Positions 8,512 through 16,986 of a DNA stretch of 64,000 nt are shown here, in pieces (position 1 is the stretch's first letter; each line of letters starts with the position of its first letter). The stretch lies in contig NZ_BCXH01000013.1 of the NCBI RefSeq assembly GCF_001895005.1, positions 62,001 to 126,000 of the forward strand, read 5' to 3'. This DNA comes from Rhodococcus yunnanensis NBRC 103083 (lineage in GTDB: Bacteria > Actinomycetota > Actinomycetes > Mycobacteriales > Mycobacteriaceae). A model generated the notes under the pieces. It had not been told where the DNA came from. It did not search any database and saw nothing but the letters and a program-made list of their open reading frames with translations. Both the position numbers and the translations under genes were made by a program.

Positions 8512-10097
8512 GACACGGTCTCCAGCGTGGGTGCGTACGGCCCCCACCCCTGTTCGGCGAGCTCGTCACGAATGGTGCGCTTGACGATCTTGCCGTACCC
8601 GGACTTGGGCAGAGCATCACGGAACAGGATGTGGCGGGGCAACTTGTACCGCGCCATCCGCTCACCGAGCCACGTCGTCAGCTCCTCGGCGCTCACATCG
8701 GCGCCGACCTTCCGAACGCACACCGCAACACCCACTTCACCCCATTTCGGGTCGGGCACACCCAGGACCGCGACCTCGTCGATGGCGTCGTGGGTGAGAA
8801 TCTTCTCCTCGATGTCACGCGGATGAATGTTGGAGCCGCCCGAGATGTACATGTCCGACGAACGGCCCGTGACATACACGAAACCGTCCTCGTCCATGAC
8901 ACCCAGATCGCCTGTGCGGAACCAGCCGTCACGGAACGCGTCGGCGTTCGCCTTGTCGTTGTGGAGGTAACCGGCGAACACCGCAGGCCCTGCCACGCAC
9001 AACTCGCCGATCTCGCCGACCGGAAGCTCGGCGCCGGTGTCGTCCTGGACGCTCACGAGCATGCCGGTGCGGGGATACCCGCAGGTACCGGCCGAAAGGC
9101 CTTCCGGCACAGGACGTCCGTGCTCGGCGCTCGGCAACACGGTGATGTTGCCGGTCACCTCGGCGAGCCCGTAGTACTGCACGAGCACATCGCCGAGAGT
9201 CTCCCGCGCCCGCTTCTGATCCGTGGCGTACATCGGTGCGCCCGCATACACGACGTGCTGCAGCGAGGAGTGATCGTGCTCCTCGACCGAGGGATCGTCG
9301 ACGAGTACCTTCAGGATCGTCGGCACCGTGAACACGTTGGTCACACGCTCTGCCTCGACCAGCCCCCACACCTCGGCGGGCACCAGACTCGCCGACGGCG
9401 GCAGCACCGTGGCAGCACCTCTGGCCACCTGCGGCAGCATGTGCACTCCCGCGCCGTGCGAGAGCGGCGCCACGACGAGTGAGACGTGGTGGCGATCGGT
9501 CGTCGGCATCAAGTCGGCCAGATGATTGTTGACGACGAATCCCAGTTGGTCGTGCGTGAGGATCGCTGCCTTCGGTGTGCCGCTCGTGCCCGAGGTGAAG
9601 AAGTACCAGGCATGCTCGCCCACGTAGGTATCGATACGCGTCGGGACCTGCGAATCCGGCACCGCTGCAACAGCATCGGCGTCGCCACCGTCGATCCACA
9701 GGACGCCGCCGGTGAGCCCGCCGGCCGTGCGTACGGCCTCGACGTGCGATGCCGTCGACGGATGCGCGATCATGACGCTCGGGCGACAGACACCGGCGAT
9801 GACGGCGACGTCGTCGTCGTGCAGTCGCGAATTGACCGGCGCCACAACGGCTCCGACCCTCCACGTCGCGTACATCGCCTGAATGAACTCGGGGTGGTTG
9901 GGGCTGTCGAGCATGACGACGTCACCCTTGCCGATTCCCCGACGCTGCAGATCGGCGGCCAGGGCGTCGACGCGGCGGTCGAGATCCTTCCAGGTCCACC
10001 GCGTGCTGCCGTGCACCACCGCAGTGTCACCCGGCAGGCGGCGAGCCGTCTGTCGCAGGACCTCGGCGAGATTGGCTGCTCTGCGCGTCGCGCTCAT
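8508..10097 (-). CDS. Acyl-CoA synthetase (ANL superfamily)
   Basis: A 529-residue AMP-forming acid:CoA ligase. The P-loop YFFTSGTSGTPKAAILTH lies at about 165-182. YYGLAEVTGN is the A5 motif, GWFRTGDLGVMDEDGFVYVTGR the A7/A8 region, and the catalytic lysine lies in PKSGYGKIVKRT near the C-terminus. It adenylates a carboxylic acid and transfers it to CoA. The substrate pocket cannot be read confidently, but the operon (thiolase upstream, hydroxyacid oxidase downstream) suggests a medium-chain or hydroxylated acid. ATG 10097 overlaps the thiolase stop (ATGA) and its own stop overlaps the PPC start, so expression is tightly coupled. Confidence 0.88.
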   Translation of the reverse strand: MSATRRAANLAEVLRQTARRLPGDTAVVHGSTRWTWKDLDRRVDALAADLQRRGIGKGDVVMLDSPNHPEFIQAMYATWRVGAVVAPVNSRLHDDDVAVIAGVCRPSVMIAHPSTASHVEAVRTAGGLTGGVLWIDGGDADAVAAVPDSQVPTRIDTYVGEHAWYFFTSGTSGTPKAAILTHDQLGFVVNNHLADLMPTTDRHHVSLVVAPLSHGAGVHMLPQVARGAATVLPPSASLVPAEVWGLVEAERVTNVFTVPTILKVLVDDPSVEEHDHSSLQHVVYAGAPMYATDQKRARETLGDVLVQYYGLAEVTGNITVLPSAEHGRPVPEGLSAGTCGYPRTGMLVSVQDDTGAELPVGEIGELCVAGPAVFAGYLHNDKANADAFRDGWFRTGDLGVMDEDGFVYVTGRSSDMYISGGSNIHPRDIEEKILTHDAIDEVAVLGVPDPKWGEVGVAVCVRKVGADVSAEELTTWLGERMARYKLPRHILFRDALPKSGYGKIVKRTIRDELAEQGWGPYAPTLETVS

Positions 10098-11263
10098 TCC
10101 TGTGTCTCCAGAATCGTGGCGTAGTTGGCGACGGCTGCGCCGCCCATGTTGAAGACAGCGGCACGCCGAGGCGACGGCAGCTGCATGTCGCCGGCTTCAC
10201 CGGTCAACTGCATCGCAGCCATGACGTGCTGCGAGACGCCGGTGGCGCCGAGGGGGTGCCCCTTGGATTTCAGCCCACCGGACCGGTTGACGGGCAGAAT
10301 GCCGTCGCGCTCGGTTCGCCCTTCCGCGAGCACCTCGGCGCCCTTGCCCGGTGCGGCCAGACCGAAGGCCTCGTACTGGAGGAGCTCGGCGATGGTGAAG
10401 CAGTCGTGAGTCTCGAGCAGATCGAGATCGTCGAGGGTGACCCCTGCCTCGCGGAGAGCGCTGCGGAATGCACGGGCGGCACCGTCGAACGCCAGTGCGT
10501 CGGCTCGCTTCGCGATGGCCAGGTGATCGTTGGCGTGGGCGCGGCCGGTGATGCGCACCGATCGCCGTGCGCTGGCGGCGACGTCGGGCAGTGCGACGAC
10601 CATCGCAGCCGCGCCGTCCGAGACAAGCGAGCAGTCGGTACGGCGGAGACGACCCACGACGACAGGGTTCTTCGCAGACACGGTGGAACAGAACTCGTAA
10701 CCGAGATCGCGGCGCAGATGCGCGTACGGGTTGTCGACGCCGTTGCGGTGGTTCTTGGCCGCGATACGCGCCATCGCATCACGCGGGTCCTCGTAGCGCT
10801 CGGCGTACTGGTCCGCGAGACCGGCGAAGACGCCGGCGAAACTTCCGGCGCTCGCTTCGGTCGCCCGGTGCGCGCCGGCGAGGAGGATGTCGTTGATCTC
10901 GTCGTTCGGCGTCGCGGTCATCTTCTCGGCACCGACCACGAGTGCGACGCGGCCGCGGCCCGCCTGCAGGTGATCGAGTGCCGTGTACAGGGCGGAAGAT
11001 CCGGTTGCGCATGCATTCTCCACATGCGTGGCCGGGACGAGAGCCAGGCCGGGCTGCCCTGCGCCGACCAGAGCACCTTCGAATCCCTGCTTCGAGAAGC
11101 CGTTGTTGAACACCCCGACGGTGATGACGTCGACGTCGGCCGGATCGAGTCCGGCATCCGTGAGCGCGGCAATCGACACCTCGGCGACCAGCGACTCGAC
11201 GTCCGGGCTCTCACTCTTGCCGAATCGGGTGTGCGCCCAGCCGATGATGTGCGGTGCAGTCAC
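10094..11263 (-). CDS. Thiolase-family acetyl-CoA acetyltransferase (SCP2-like)
   Basis: A 389-residue thiolase. The nucleophile lies in VENACATGSSALYTALDHL (about residues 80-98). ETHDCFTIAELLQYEAFG and GGLKSKGHPLGATGVSQ supply the other active-site loops, the pattern of the SCP2/non-specific lipid-transfer thiolase branch rather than FadA. It would cleave a 3-oxoacyl-CoA or condense acetyl-CoA units. The frame is open further upstream, but GTG 11263 has AGAGGA with 7-nt spacing and gives the usual VTAPHIIGWAHTRFGK beginning. It is the first gene of the operon, divergent from the alcohol dehydrogenase across a region with repeated ACGAGAGGA motifs. Confidence 0.87.
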   Translation of the reverse strand: MTAPHIIGWAHTRFGKSESPDVESLVAEVSIAALTDAGLDPADVDVITVGVFNNGFSKQGFEGALVGAGQPGLALVPATHVENACATGSSALYTALDHLQAGRGRVALVVGAEKMTATPNDEINDILLAGAHRATEASAGSFAGVFAGLADQYAERYEDPRDAMARIAAKNHRNGVDNPYAHLRRDLGYEFCSTVSAKNPVVVGRLRRTDCSLVSDGAAAMVVALPDVAASARRSVRITGRAHANDHLAIAKRADALAFDGAARAFRSALREAGVTLDDLDLLETHDCFTIAELLQYEAFGLAAPGKGAEVLAEGRTERDGILPVNRSGGLKSKGHPLGATGVSQHVMAAMQLTGEAGDMQLPSPRRAAVFNMGGAAVANYATILETQE

Positions 11264-11270
11264 GGGAAGG

Positions 11271-11416
11271 TCCTCTCGTCTGTGTTGCGTCGTCTTCATA
11301 TCGTGAGGCAGGTCACGTCCCCACACCAGTCATAGTCGTCCCGCCCGGGTCGAAGTTGCACCGTCGGCGGACGAGAGGACACGAGTCGAATTCCTCTCGT
11401 TGTCGAATCGCCTCTC
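11271..11416. promoter_or_regulatory. Repeated ACGAGAGGA motif in the thiolase/alcohol dehydrogenase divergent region
   Basis: ACGAGAGGA at 11371-11379 and its exact complement TCCTCTCGT at 11392-11400 form a 9-bp inverted repeat around a 12-bp spacer. A third copy (TCCTCTCGT) occurs at 11271-11279 in the thiolase leader. GTCGAATTCCTCTC (11385) and GTCGAATCGCCTCTC (11402) form an additional direct repeat. These are probable binding sites for the pathway regulator, perhaps the nearby PucR protein. Confidence 0.45.
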
Positions 11417-11525
11417 TTCGACAGCGGGAGGAAAGCGGGTTGTGTTTCCTCTCTCCAGGCTCGATGCCCCGTGATCGGCATCACGCACAGACTGTTCGGA
11501 CACCGATCGACCAGAGGGGTATGAC

Positions 11526-12608
11526 GTGCGCGCAGTGCTCAAGACAGAACCTGCACCGGGCTTCGACATCGTGACCGACCACCGCGAACAGGGTCTGATG
11601 CGTGGTCAGGTCCGCATCGAGGTCGGAGCGGTGTCGGTGTGCGGCACCGATCGGGAAACCTTCGAATACGGACCCGCCGTCCGAGACCTGGGACTGCGAC
11701 TTCCCGTCGTCACCGGGCACGAATGCGCGGGCATCGTCGTCGAAGTTGCATCGGACGTCGAAAACATACGCGTCGGCGATCGTGTGGCCGTCGAAACACA
11801 CATCGCCTGCCTCGAGTGCTTCCAGTGTCTCCGCGGCAACGCCCACAACTGCCTGCGGATGGATCTGTTGGGCCTGACGATCGACGGCGCGTTCGCCGAA
11901 CGCGTCGTGGTACCGGCGTCGACCTGCTTCCGGCTTCCCGACGAGCTCAGCATCGAGGCAGCAGCGCTGCTGGAGCCCGCAGGCAGCGCGATGCATGCGG
12001 TGCAGCGCAGCGGGTTCGACCTCGCAGGTACACACGTTCTGGTGAGCGGAGCCGGGCCCATCGGACTTGCCGCATTACAGATCGCCCGCGCCAAGGGCGC
12101 GGAAGTACTCGTCGTCGAACCGAATCCGCACCGCGGCGCGATGGCCGAGGCACTCGGCGCTGTTCTGGTACCCGCCGGTGCCGGCCTCGTCGACCGGGTT
12201 CACGAGCTGACGGGCCCCGCCGAGGGCGTCGACCTGGTGCTCGAGTGTTCCGGGGCTCTGCCCGCCCTCCAAGCCGGCCTGGAAGTCACTCGCCGCGAGG
12301 GCACCGTCGTCAGCGTCGGGCTGACGAATCGACCGCTCGAGCTGAGCGCGACTCGTCACCTGATCAGCCGGGGACTCACACTCAAGGGCAGTTTCGGCCG
12401 ACGAATCTGGGACTCCTGGACCGAATTGGCCGGATTGGTCGCGTCAGGACATGTGGATCTGTCGTCCCTCATCTCGCACCGCATGGAACTCGAAGACGTC
12501 ACGAGCGCGATCGAGATGCTCAGCGGCGACGCATGCAAAGTGGTGTTGTATCCGCAGGGCATCCCAGCCCAGTACCGAACCGAGCAGGCTGTCTCAACCT
12601 CGACGTAA
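11526..12608 (+). CDS. Zinc-dependent medium-chain alcohol dehydrogenase
   Basis: A 360-residue MDR-family dehydrogenase (Tdh/sorbitol dehydrogenase-like). Catalytic zinc ligands lie in SVCGTDRE and TGHECAG. The structural zinc lobe has Cys-x2-Cys-x2-Cys-x7-Cys in CLECFQCLRGNAHNC, and VLVSGAGPIGLAALQIARAKGAEVLVVEP is the NAD-binding Rossmann segment with an acidic end, favouring NAD+. It starts at GTG 11526. It should oxidise a secondary alcohol or a 3-hydroxy compound. It is divergent from the CoA-pathway operon and overlaps the 3' end of the PucR gene by 15 bp, so it probably belongs to the same catabolic block. Confidence 0.87.
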   Translation: MRAVLKTEPAPGFDIVTDHREQGLMRGQVRIEVGAVSVCGTDRETFEYGPAVRDLGLRLPVVTGHECAGIVVEVASDVENIRVGDRVAVETHIACLECFQCLRGNAHNCLRMDLLGLTIDGAFAERVVVPASTCFRLPDELSIEAAALLEPAGSAMHAVQRSGFDLAGTHVLVSGAGPIGLAALQIARAKGAEVLVVEPNPHRGAMAEALGAVLVPAGAGLVDRVHELTGPAEGVDLVLECSGALPALQAGLEVTRREGTVVSVGLTNRPLELSATRHLISRGLTLKGSFGRRIWDSWTELAGLVASGHVDLSSLISHRMELEDVTSAIEMLSGDACKVVLYPQGIPAQYRTEQAVSTST

Positions 12609-13796
12609 CGGGTCGTTTCCCTCGGCACGCATGAGATCGGCGACGCGAAGGCCCAGGTGAAGGCGGAGCCGCACCCCGCCATCATCGAGGTCGACGCCGA
12701 TCGCGTCACGAATCCGGTCGAGTCGGTAGTAGAGCGTCGTTCGATGGATGAACAGCGCGTCCGCCGCTTTGGGGCCGGAGCCTGCGTGATCGAGAAATGC
12801 GCGCAGTGTGTCGAGCAACCGCCCCGAGCGGTCGGTCTCGGCGAGTCGCCGCAGTTCCTCGGGCACGGCAGTGATGTCGAGTTCTGCCCTCGGCACTCGT
12901 GCGAGCACCCCGAACACCCCGGCTCTCTCCCACGCGACGACGGGGTCATCCCCCAGTCGTCGTGCAATGGTCGCCGCCAGACCCGCCTGCCGCGCCGAGA
13001 TCCAGGCATCGCCCAGGCCGTCGACGGGCGCCCCGACGCCTGCTTCGATGATCGCGTCCTTGCCTGCGACATCTCCCGCATCTCGCGCCATCCTGCGTGC
13101 CTCCGCGACCACGGTGTCGAGGTCGCGAGCCGCAGTTGCCTGATACACCAGGTGACCCTTGTCGCCCACCACCGTGTGCAGTGCGCCGCCGCGGCTTCGT
13201 GAGTGCGCTGCGACCAGGGCGTGGCGCAGTGCAATCGCCGTCAGCTCGGGATCCTTGCCGTGCTGGAGCGCGAGGGTTACCACTCGGACCGCCCCTGGGA
13301 CGGCCTTGGACTCCGCGAGTGCAGGCTCTCGAACGACGACGTCGGGCGAGAGCAGGTCCTTCACCAGCGCCTCCGAGCGAGCCGAATCGCTTGGCGTCCG
13401 GTCGCCGACCATCAGCGGTGCAATCTCGTTGGCGACCTCGCCGATCCGTGCGAGGTCGGTGTCGGTGACCGTGCCGACTGCGTCCATCACCAGAATCATG
13501 CCGAGGATCTCACCGCGCCAACTGATGGGAACGCCTGCACGTGCGTGAAGGCCGAGCGTCTCCGATCCGGGAATTCGGCCGGGACGCGTCCACTGGGCGA
13601 TGCCGCTGGACAACATGTATCCGATGGCTTCGCTGCCTGCGTCGCGGTTCAACATGGCTCTGATCCGGACCGGATCCTCGTCGCCGAAGTGGCGGCTGGC
13701 GAACAGCATTCGCACTTCGGGGTCGTTGACCACGACCGATCTTCCGAGCTCGTCGGCAAAACGGTCGACGACAGCTTGAATGGCGTCTCGCGACAT
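12594..13796 (-). CDS. PucR-family (CdaR-type) transcriptional regulator
   Basis: A 400-residue protein. The N-terminal two-thirds is a GAF-like sensory region (GIAQWTRPGRIPGSETLGLHARAGVP and RGEILGMILVMDAVGTVTD). The C-terminus ends with the PucR_C helix-turn-helix (LLDTLRAFLDHAGSGPKAADALFIHRTTLYYRLDRIRDAIGVDLDD, about residues 330-375). PucR-type proteins activate purine, carbohydrate or aromatic catabolic genes in response to a pathway metabolite. It is convergent with the alcohol dehydrogenase and divergent from the MFS gene, so either set may be its target. Confidence 0.85.
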   Translation of the reverse strand: MSRDAIQAVVDRFADELGRSVVVNDPEVRMLFASRHFGDEDPVRIRAMLNRDAGSEAIGYMLSSGIAQWTRPGRIPGSETLGLHARAGVPISWRGEILGMILVMDAVGTVTDTDLARIGEVANEIAPLMVGDRTPSDSARSEALVKDLLSPDVVVREPALAESKAVPGAVRVVTLALQHGKDPELTAIALRHALVAAHSRSRGGALHTVVGDKGHLVYQATAARDLDTVVAEARRMARDAGDVAGKDAIIEAGVGAPVDGLGDAWISARQAGLAATIARRLGDDPVVAWERAGVFGVLARVPRAELDITAVPEELRRLAETDRSGRLLDTLRAFLDHAGSGPKAADALFIHRTTLYYRLDRIRDAIGVDLDDGGVRLRLHLGLRVADLMRAEGNDPLRRG

Positions 13797-13981
13797 GAGC
13801 TGATCGTACCCAGCATTATCGGTGGTATTTTCCGACGTCGTGAGCGTCGGTTCGACAAATAGAGGAAACTTGCTCGTGAAGCTTCGTCACCCAGCAGTCG
13901 TGACTGAGGTCACTCACGGCGCAAAGTGTGTGAGCCCACGCACAACATGCAGGGCTTCGCAGAAGAGACTGGAGCGAGAGA

Positions 13982-15334
13982 ATGGCGTCACGCACGCAAC
14001 TACCCGACACGGGCGTGCCGGAGAATCAGATGGCCAACCGCGTCATGCGCAAGGTGGCCCTTCGCCTGATCCCGTTTCTGGGGCTGGCGTACTTCCTGAA
14101 CTACATCGACCGCACCAACATCGCGTTCGCGAAGCTGACGATGAGCGAGGACCTCGGTCTGACCGACACGATGTACGGTCTGGCCAGCGGGTTGTTCTTC
14201 GTCGGCTACATCCTTCTCGAAGTGCCGAGCAACCTGGCGCTGCACAAGTTCGGTGCCCGCCGCTGGATCGCGCGCATTCTGGTCTCCTGGGGCTTGATCG
14301 CTGCACTCATGGCGTTCGTACCCAACGCGACATGGCTGAACATCGCCCGTGTTGCACTCGGTATCGCCGAGGCCGGCTTCTTCCCCGGCATCATGCTGTA
14401 CCTGACCTTCTGGTTCCCGCGCGCAGTCCGTGTCCGCCTCGTCGGCGTGTTCATGGTTGCGTTGCCGCTCTCGAGCGCACTCGGGGCGCCCATCTCCGGC
14501 GCCATCATCCAGTACTGGCACGGGCTGCTCGGCCTCGAAGGCTGGCGCGTGATGTTCCTCGTCGAGGGCATCCCGACGATCCTGCTGGGCATAGCAGCAT
14601 GGTTCTACCTGACGGACCGTCCCCGTCAGGCCAAGTGGCTCACCTCCGAGGAGCGCACCTGGCTGGACCGTCGCATGGAGACCGAACACGCCGAAACGGC
14701 TGATTCCGGTCACGGCACCGCCCGTGAATCCCTCCGCAACCCCGTGGTGTGGCTGCTCGGGTTCACCTACTTCGGCATCGGCTACGGACTGTTCGCCATC
14801 AGCTTCTTCCTACCGACGATCGTCGCCGGGTTCGCCGAGCAGTTCGACACGAAGTTCTCCATCGCCGAGAACGGCCTCATCGTCGCCGTGCCGTTCCTGG
14901 TCGCCTCGGTCGCGATGATCCTGTGGACTCGTCGATCCGACCGGCTCCGTGAGCGCATGTGGCACCTCATCGCCCCGACCGCACTGGCCACCGTCAGCGT
15001 GCCGATCGCGATGTACATGAACTCACCGTTCCTCACGATGGCCGTCATCACGGTCACTGCAGTCGGCATCTTCTCGGCGCTCCCGATCTTCTGGTACCTG
15101 CCGACGACCTTCCTGACTGGTTCCGGTGCTGCAGCCGGAATCGCACTGGTCAACACCATCGGTGCGTCCGCAGGCCTCGCTGCGCCCTACCTGACCGGCT
15201 GGCTCCTCGACACGACCGGCAGCTCCAAGGCCGGACTCTGGGTGGTCGGCGCGTTCATGGCGATGTCGGTGGCACTGCTCTTCGTCGTCCGGACACGGCT
15301 CACCACTGCATCGAAAACGAACGTCGTCGTCTGA
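13982..15334 (+). CDS. MFS transporter, ACS (anion:cation symporter) family
   Basis: A 450-residue, 12-helix major facilitator protein. FLNYIDRTNIAFAK at about 37-50 and GLASGLFFVGYILLEVPSNLAL at about 62-84 are the signature segments of the ACS family, with GARRWIARILVSWG in the loop 2-3 region. This family imports organic anions such as hexuronates, tartrate, phthalate or 4-hydroxyphenylacetate with protons. It starts at ATG 13982 behind GGAGCGAGAG. It stands between the PucR regulator and the XRE-cupin regulator, so it is likely the uptake system for the acid handled by the CoA-ligase/thiolase operon (inference). Confidence 0.87.
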   Translation: MASRTQLPDTGVPENQMANRVMRKVALRLIPFLGLAYFLNYIDRTNIAFAKLTMSEDLGLTDTMYGLASGLFFVGYILLEVPSNLALHKFGARRWIARILVSWGLIAALMAFVPNATWLNIARVALGIAEAGFFPGIMLYLTFWFPRAVRVRLVGVFMVALPLSSALGAPISGAIIQYWHGLLGLEGWRVMFLVEGIPTILLGIAAWFYLTDRPRQAKWLTSEERTWLDRRMETEHAETADSGHGTARESLRNPVVWLLGFTYFGIGYGLFAISFFLPTIVAGFAEQFDTKFSIAENGLIVAVPFLVASVAMILWTRRSDRLRERMWHLIAPTALATVSVPIAMYMNSPFLTMAVITVTAVGIFSALPIFWYLPTTFLTGSGAAAGIALVNTIGASAGLAAPYLTGWLLDTTGSSKAGLWVVGAFMAMSVALLFVVRTRLTTASKTNVVV

Positions 15335-15352
15335 CCTGGTGGTCAGCTGCCT

Positions 15353-15910
15353 TCAGACGTGTTCCGAGACCAGGACGGCCGACGTGTTCGCTTCCAACGC
15401 CTCGAACGTGTGCGGCAAGTCGCCCGGGTAGCAGATGTAGTCCCCCGGCAGCAGTTCGATCGGTTCCTCGGTCGGCCCGACCAACGCACGACCCGCGGAC
15501 AGAACCACATGTTCGATCACGCCGGGTGAGTGCGGGTCGGCCGATCGCGGCTCCCCTACCTGCGCGTTGATCAGATAAATGTCCCGGCGAGCGTTCGGTG
15601 GACACGACGCGAGCAGCGTGGCGACGTAGTCCGCGGTATCCGAGGCGATGGCAGGACCCTCGCCTGCACGAATCAACTGCACTCGCGGCTTCACGGGTTC
15701 GACCAGCTGAGCGAACGGCACATCGAGTGTCACACTCAGTGCCCACAGTGTCTCCACGCTGGGATTACCCGTCCCTGACTCGAGTTGCGACAGCGTCGAC
15801 TTGGCGATGCCCGCACGCCGCGCGACCTCGGCCAAGGACAGTCCGGCTCGCTTCCGTTCACGATGCAGCGACGCGGCGATGGCAGCGATGGGCGCGCTGG
15901 GTTGAGACAT
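15353..15910 (-). CDS. XRE-family regulator with C-terminal cupin domain
   Basis: A 185-residue two-domain repressor. The N-terminal HTH_3 reads RKRAGLSLAEVARRAGIAKSTLSQLESG (about 17-45). The C-terminal cupin_2 contains SPGVIEHVVLSAGRALVG and LLPGDYICYPGDLPHTFEAL, with metal-binding histidines. This architecture senses a small ligand and represses adjacent transport or amino-acid genes. Two in-frame ATGs exist: TACAAT (15923-15918) overlaps the first (15919) and lies 7 nt before the second, so transcription starting at 15911 would be leaderless from ATG 15910. It is divergent from azlCD, with an inverted repeat between, and is the probable repressor of the exporter. Confidence 0.87.
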   Translation of the reverse strand: MSQPSAPIAAIAASLHRERKRAGLSLAEVARRAGIAKSTLSQLESGTGNPSVETLWALSVTLDVPFAQLVEPVKPRVQLIRAGEGPAIASDTADYVATLLASCPPNARRDIYLINAQVGEPRSADPHSPGVIEHVVLSAGRALVGPTEEPIELLPGDYICYPGDLPHTFEALEANTSAVLVSEHV

Positions 15911-15931
15911 GCTGTTCATTGTATCGGTCCA

Positions 15932-15951
15932 TCGTTCGCCTTGACGAACGA
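15932..15951. promoter_or_regulatory. Operator candidate between XRE-cupin gene and azlC
   Basis: TCGTTCG (15932-15938) and CGAACGA (15945-15951) form a perfect 7-bp inverted repeat with a 6-bp spacer. It lies immediately upstream of the -10 of the regulator, and a GATCGATCGATC run follows toward azlC. Likely bound by the XRE-cupin repressor. Confidence 0.5.
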
Positions 15952-15981
15952 CCGATCGATCGATCGTCCATTATTACGGCC

Positions 15982-16671
15982 ATGCGTTCGATCTGGCGAA
16001 CACCTGCGCTCCGCGACATCGCACTCGTGTGCTTGGCCGACGGTCTCGTCGGTGCGTCGTTCGGTGCAATTGCCGTCGGTACGGGACTGCCAATCTGGCT
16101 TCCGATCGCGATGTCGATCTTCGTCTTCGCCGGCGCAGCACAATTCATCCTCATCGGCGTGCTCGCAGCGGGCGGAAACCCACTGGCCGCCGTCGCGAGC
16201 GCTCTACTGGTCAACACCCGATTGATCCCGCTCGGATTCTCGGTCGGCGACACCTTCGACGGACAATCCTGGTTCCGCCGGCTCGTCGGTTCGCACCTCA
16301 TCACCGATGAAGCGGTGGCGTTCACTGCACTCGGAAAAGACCGTCACAACCGTCGAACAGCGTTCTGGCAGTGTGGAATCGGGCTGTTCTTGGCCTGGAA
16401 CATCGGAGTCGTCGTCGGTGCGTTTCTCGGCGGAAAGGTCACCGACACCGCCGCCCTCGGACTCGATGCCGCGTTTCCCGCCGTGCTCATCGCACTCGTC
16501 GCGCCCGCGCTGCGCGATGCGGTGACGAAGAAGGCCGCAGCACTCGGCGCATGTATCGCAGTGGCAGCGGCGTTCGTCCTTCCCCCAGGGCTTCCGGTTC
16601 TGTTCGCACTCCTCGGTGTCATCCCGGCATTCGCAGCAAAGAGACTCTCCACAGCAGAGGACGACGCATGA
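15982..16671 (+). CDS. azlC: AzlC-family amino acid exporter, large subunit
   Basis: A 229-residue membrane protein of the AzlC/YgaZ family. LVCLADGLVGASFGAIAVGTGLPIWLPIAMSIFVFAGAAQF is the conserved N-terminal block (a long hydrophobic run around residues 12-52), with VNTRLIPLGFSVG and SHLITDEAVAFTAL further on. With AzlD it forms a branched-chain amino acid exporter. The frame extends far upstream into the regulator gene, but ATG 15982 starts the homologous region and lies just beyond the operator. Its stop overlaps azlD (ATGA). It is probably controlled by the divergent XRE-cupin protein. Confidence 0.88.
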   Translation: MRSIWRTPALRDIALVCLADGLVGASFGAIAVGTGLPIWLPIAMSIFVFAGAAQFILIGVLAAGGNPLAAVASALLVNTRLIPLGFSVGDTFDGQSWFRRLVGSHLITDEAVAFTALGKDRHNRRTAFWQCGIGLFLAWNIGVVVGAFLGGKVTDTAALGLDAAFPAVLIALVAPALRDAVTKKAAALGACIAVAAAFVLPPGLPVLFALLGVIPAFAAKRLSTAEDDA

Positions 16672-16979
16672 ATCTGCTCCTCCCGATGATCGCCCTGTCG
16701 ATCGGCACGTTCGCCTTCCGCCTACTCGGACCGATGCTTCGGTCCAGACTCACCATCTCGCCACGCGTCGAACGAATCGGTGACGTCGGTGTCGCGGTCA
16801 TCTTCACCGCCCTGATCGCCACGTCGGCGCTGGTCGTCGGCAAGCAGTTCGGCGGGTTCGCACTTCCAGCGGGCGTACTCGTCGCAGCCGTTCTCGCCTG
16901 GAGGAGGGCGCCGTTCGTGGCGATCGTCGTTGCGGCGGCTGCCACCACCGCGGCTCTTCGCTGGGTCGGCGTTGCATAA
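16668..16979 (+). CDS. azlD: AzlD-family amino acid exporter, small subunit
   Basis: A 103-residue protein with about four hydrophobic segments: MNLLLPMIALSIGTFAFRLLG, then VGVAVIFTALIATSALVV, VLVAAVLAW and AIVVAAAATTAALRWVG. It partners AzlC in efflux of branched-chain amino acids. ATG 16668 overlaps the azlC stop by 4 bp. Its TAA (16977-16979) lies inside CATAAT (16975-16980), which is well placed as the -10 of the next gene, so the end of this operon and the next promoter are superimposed. Confidence 0.87.
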   Translation: MNLLLPMIALSIGTFAFRLLGPMLRSRLTISPRVERIGDVGVAVIFTALIATSALVVGKQFGGFALPAGVLVAAVLAWRRAPFVAIVVAAAATTAALRWVGVA

Positions 16980-16986
16980 TCGTGCG

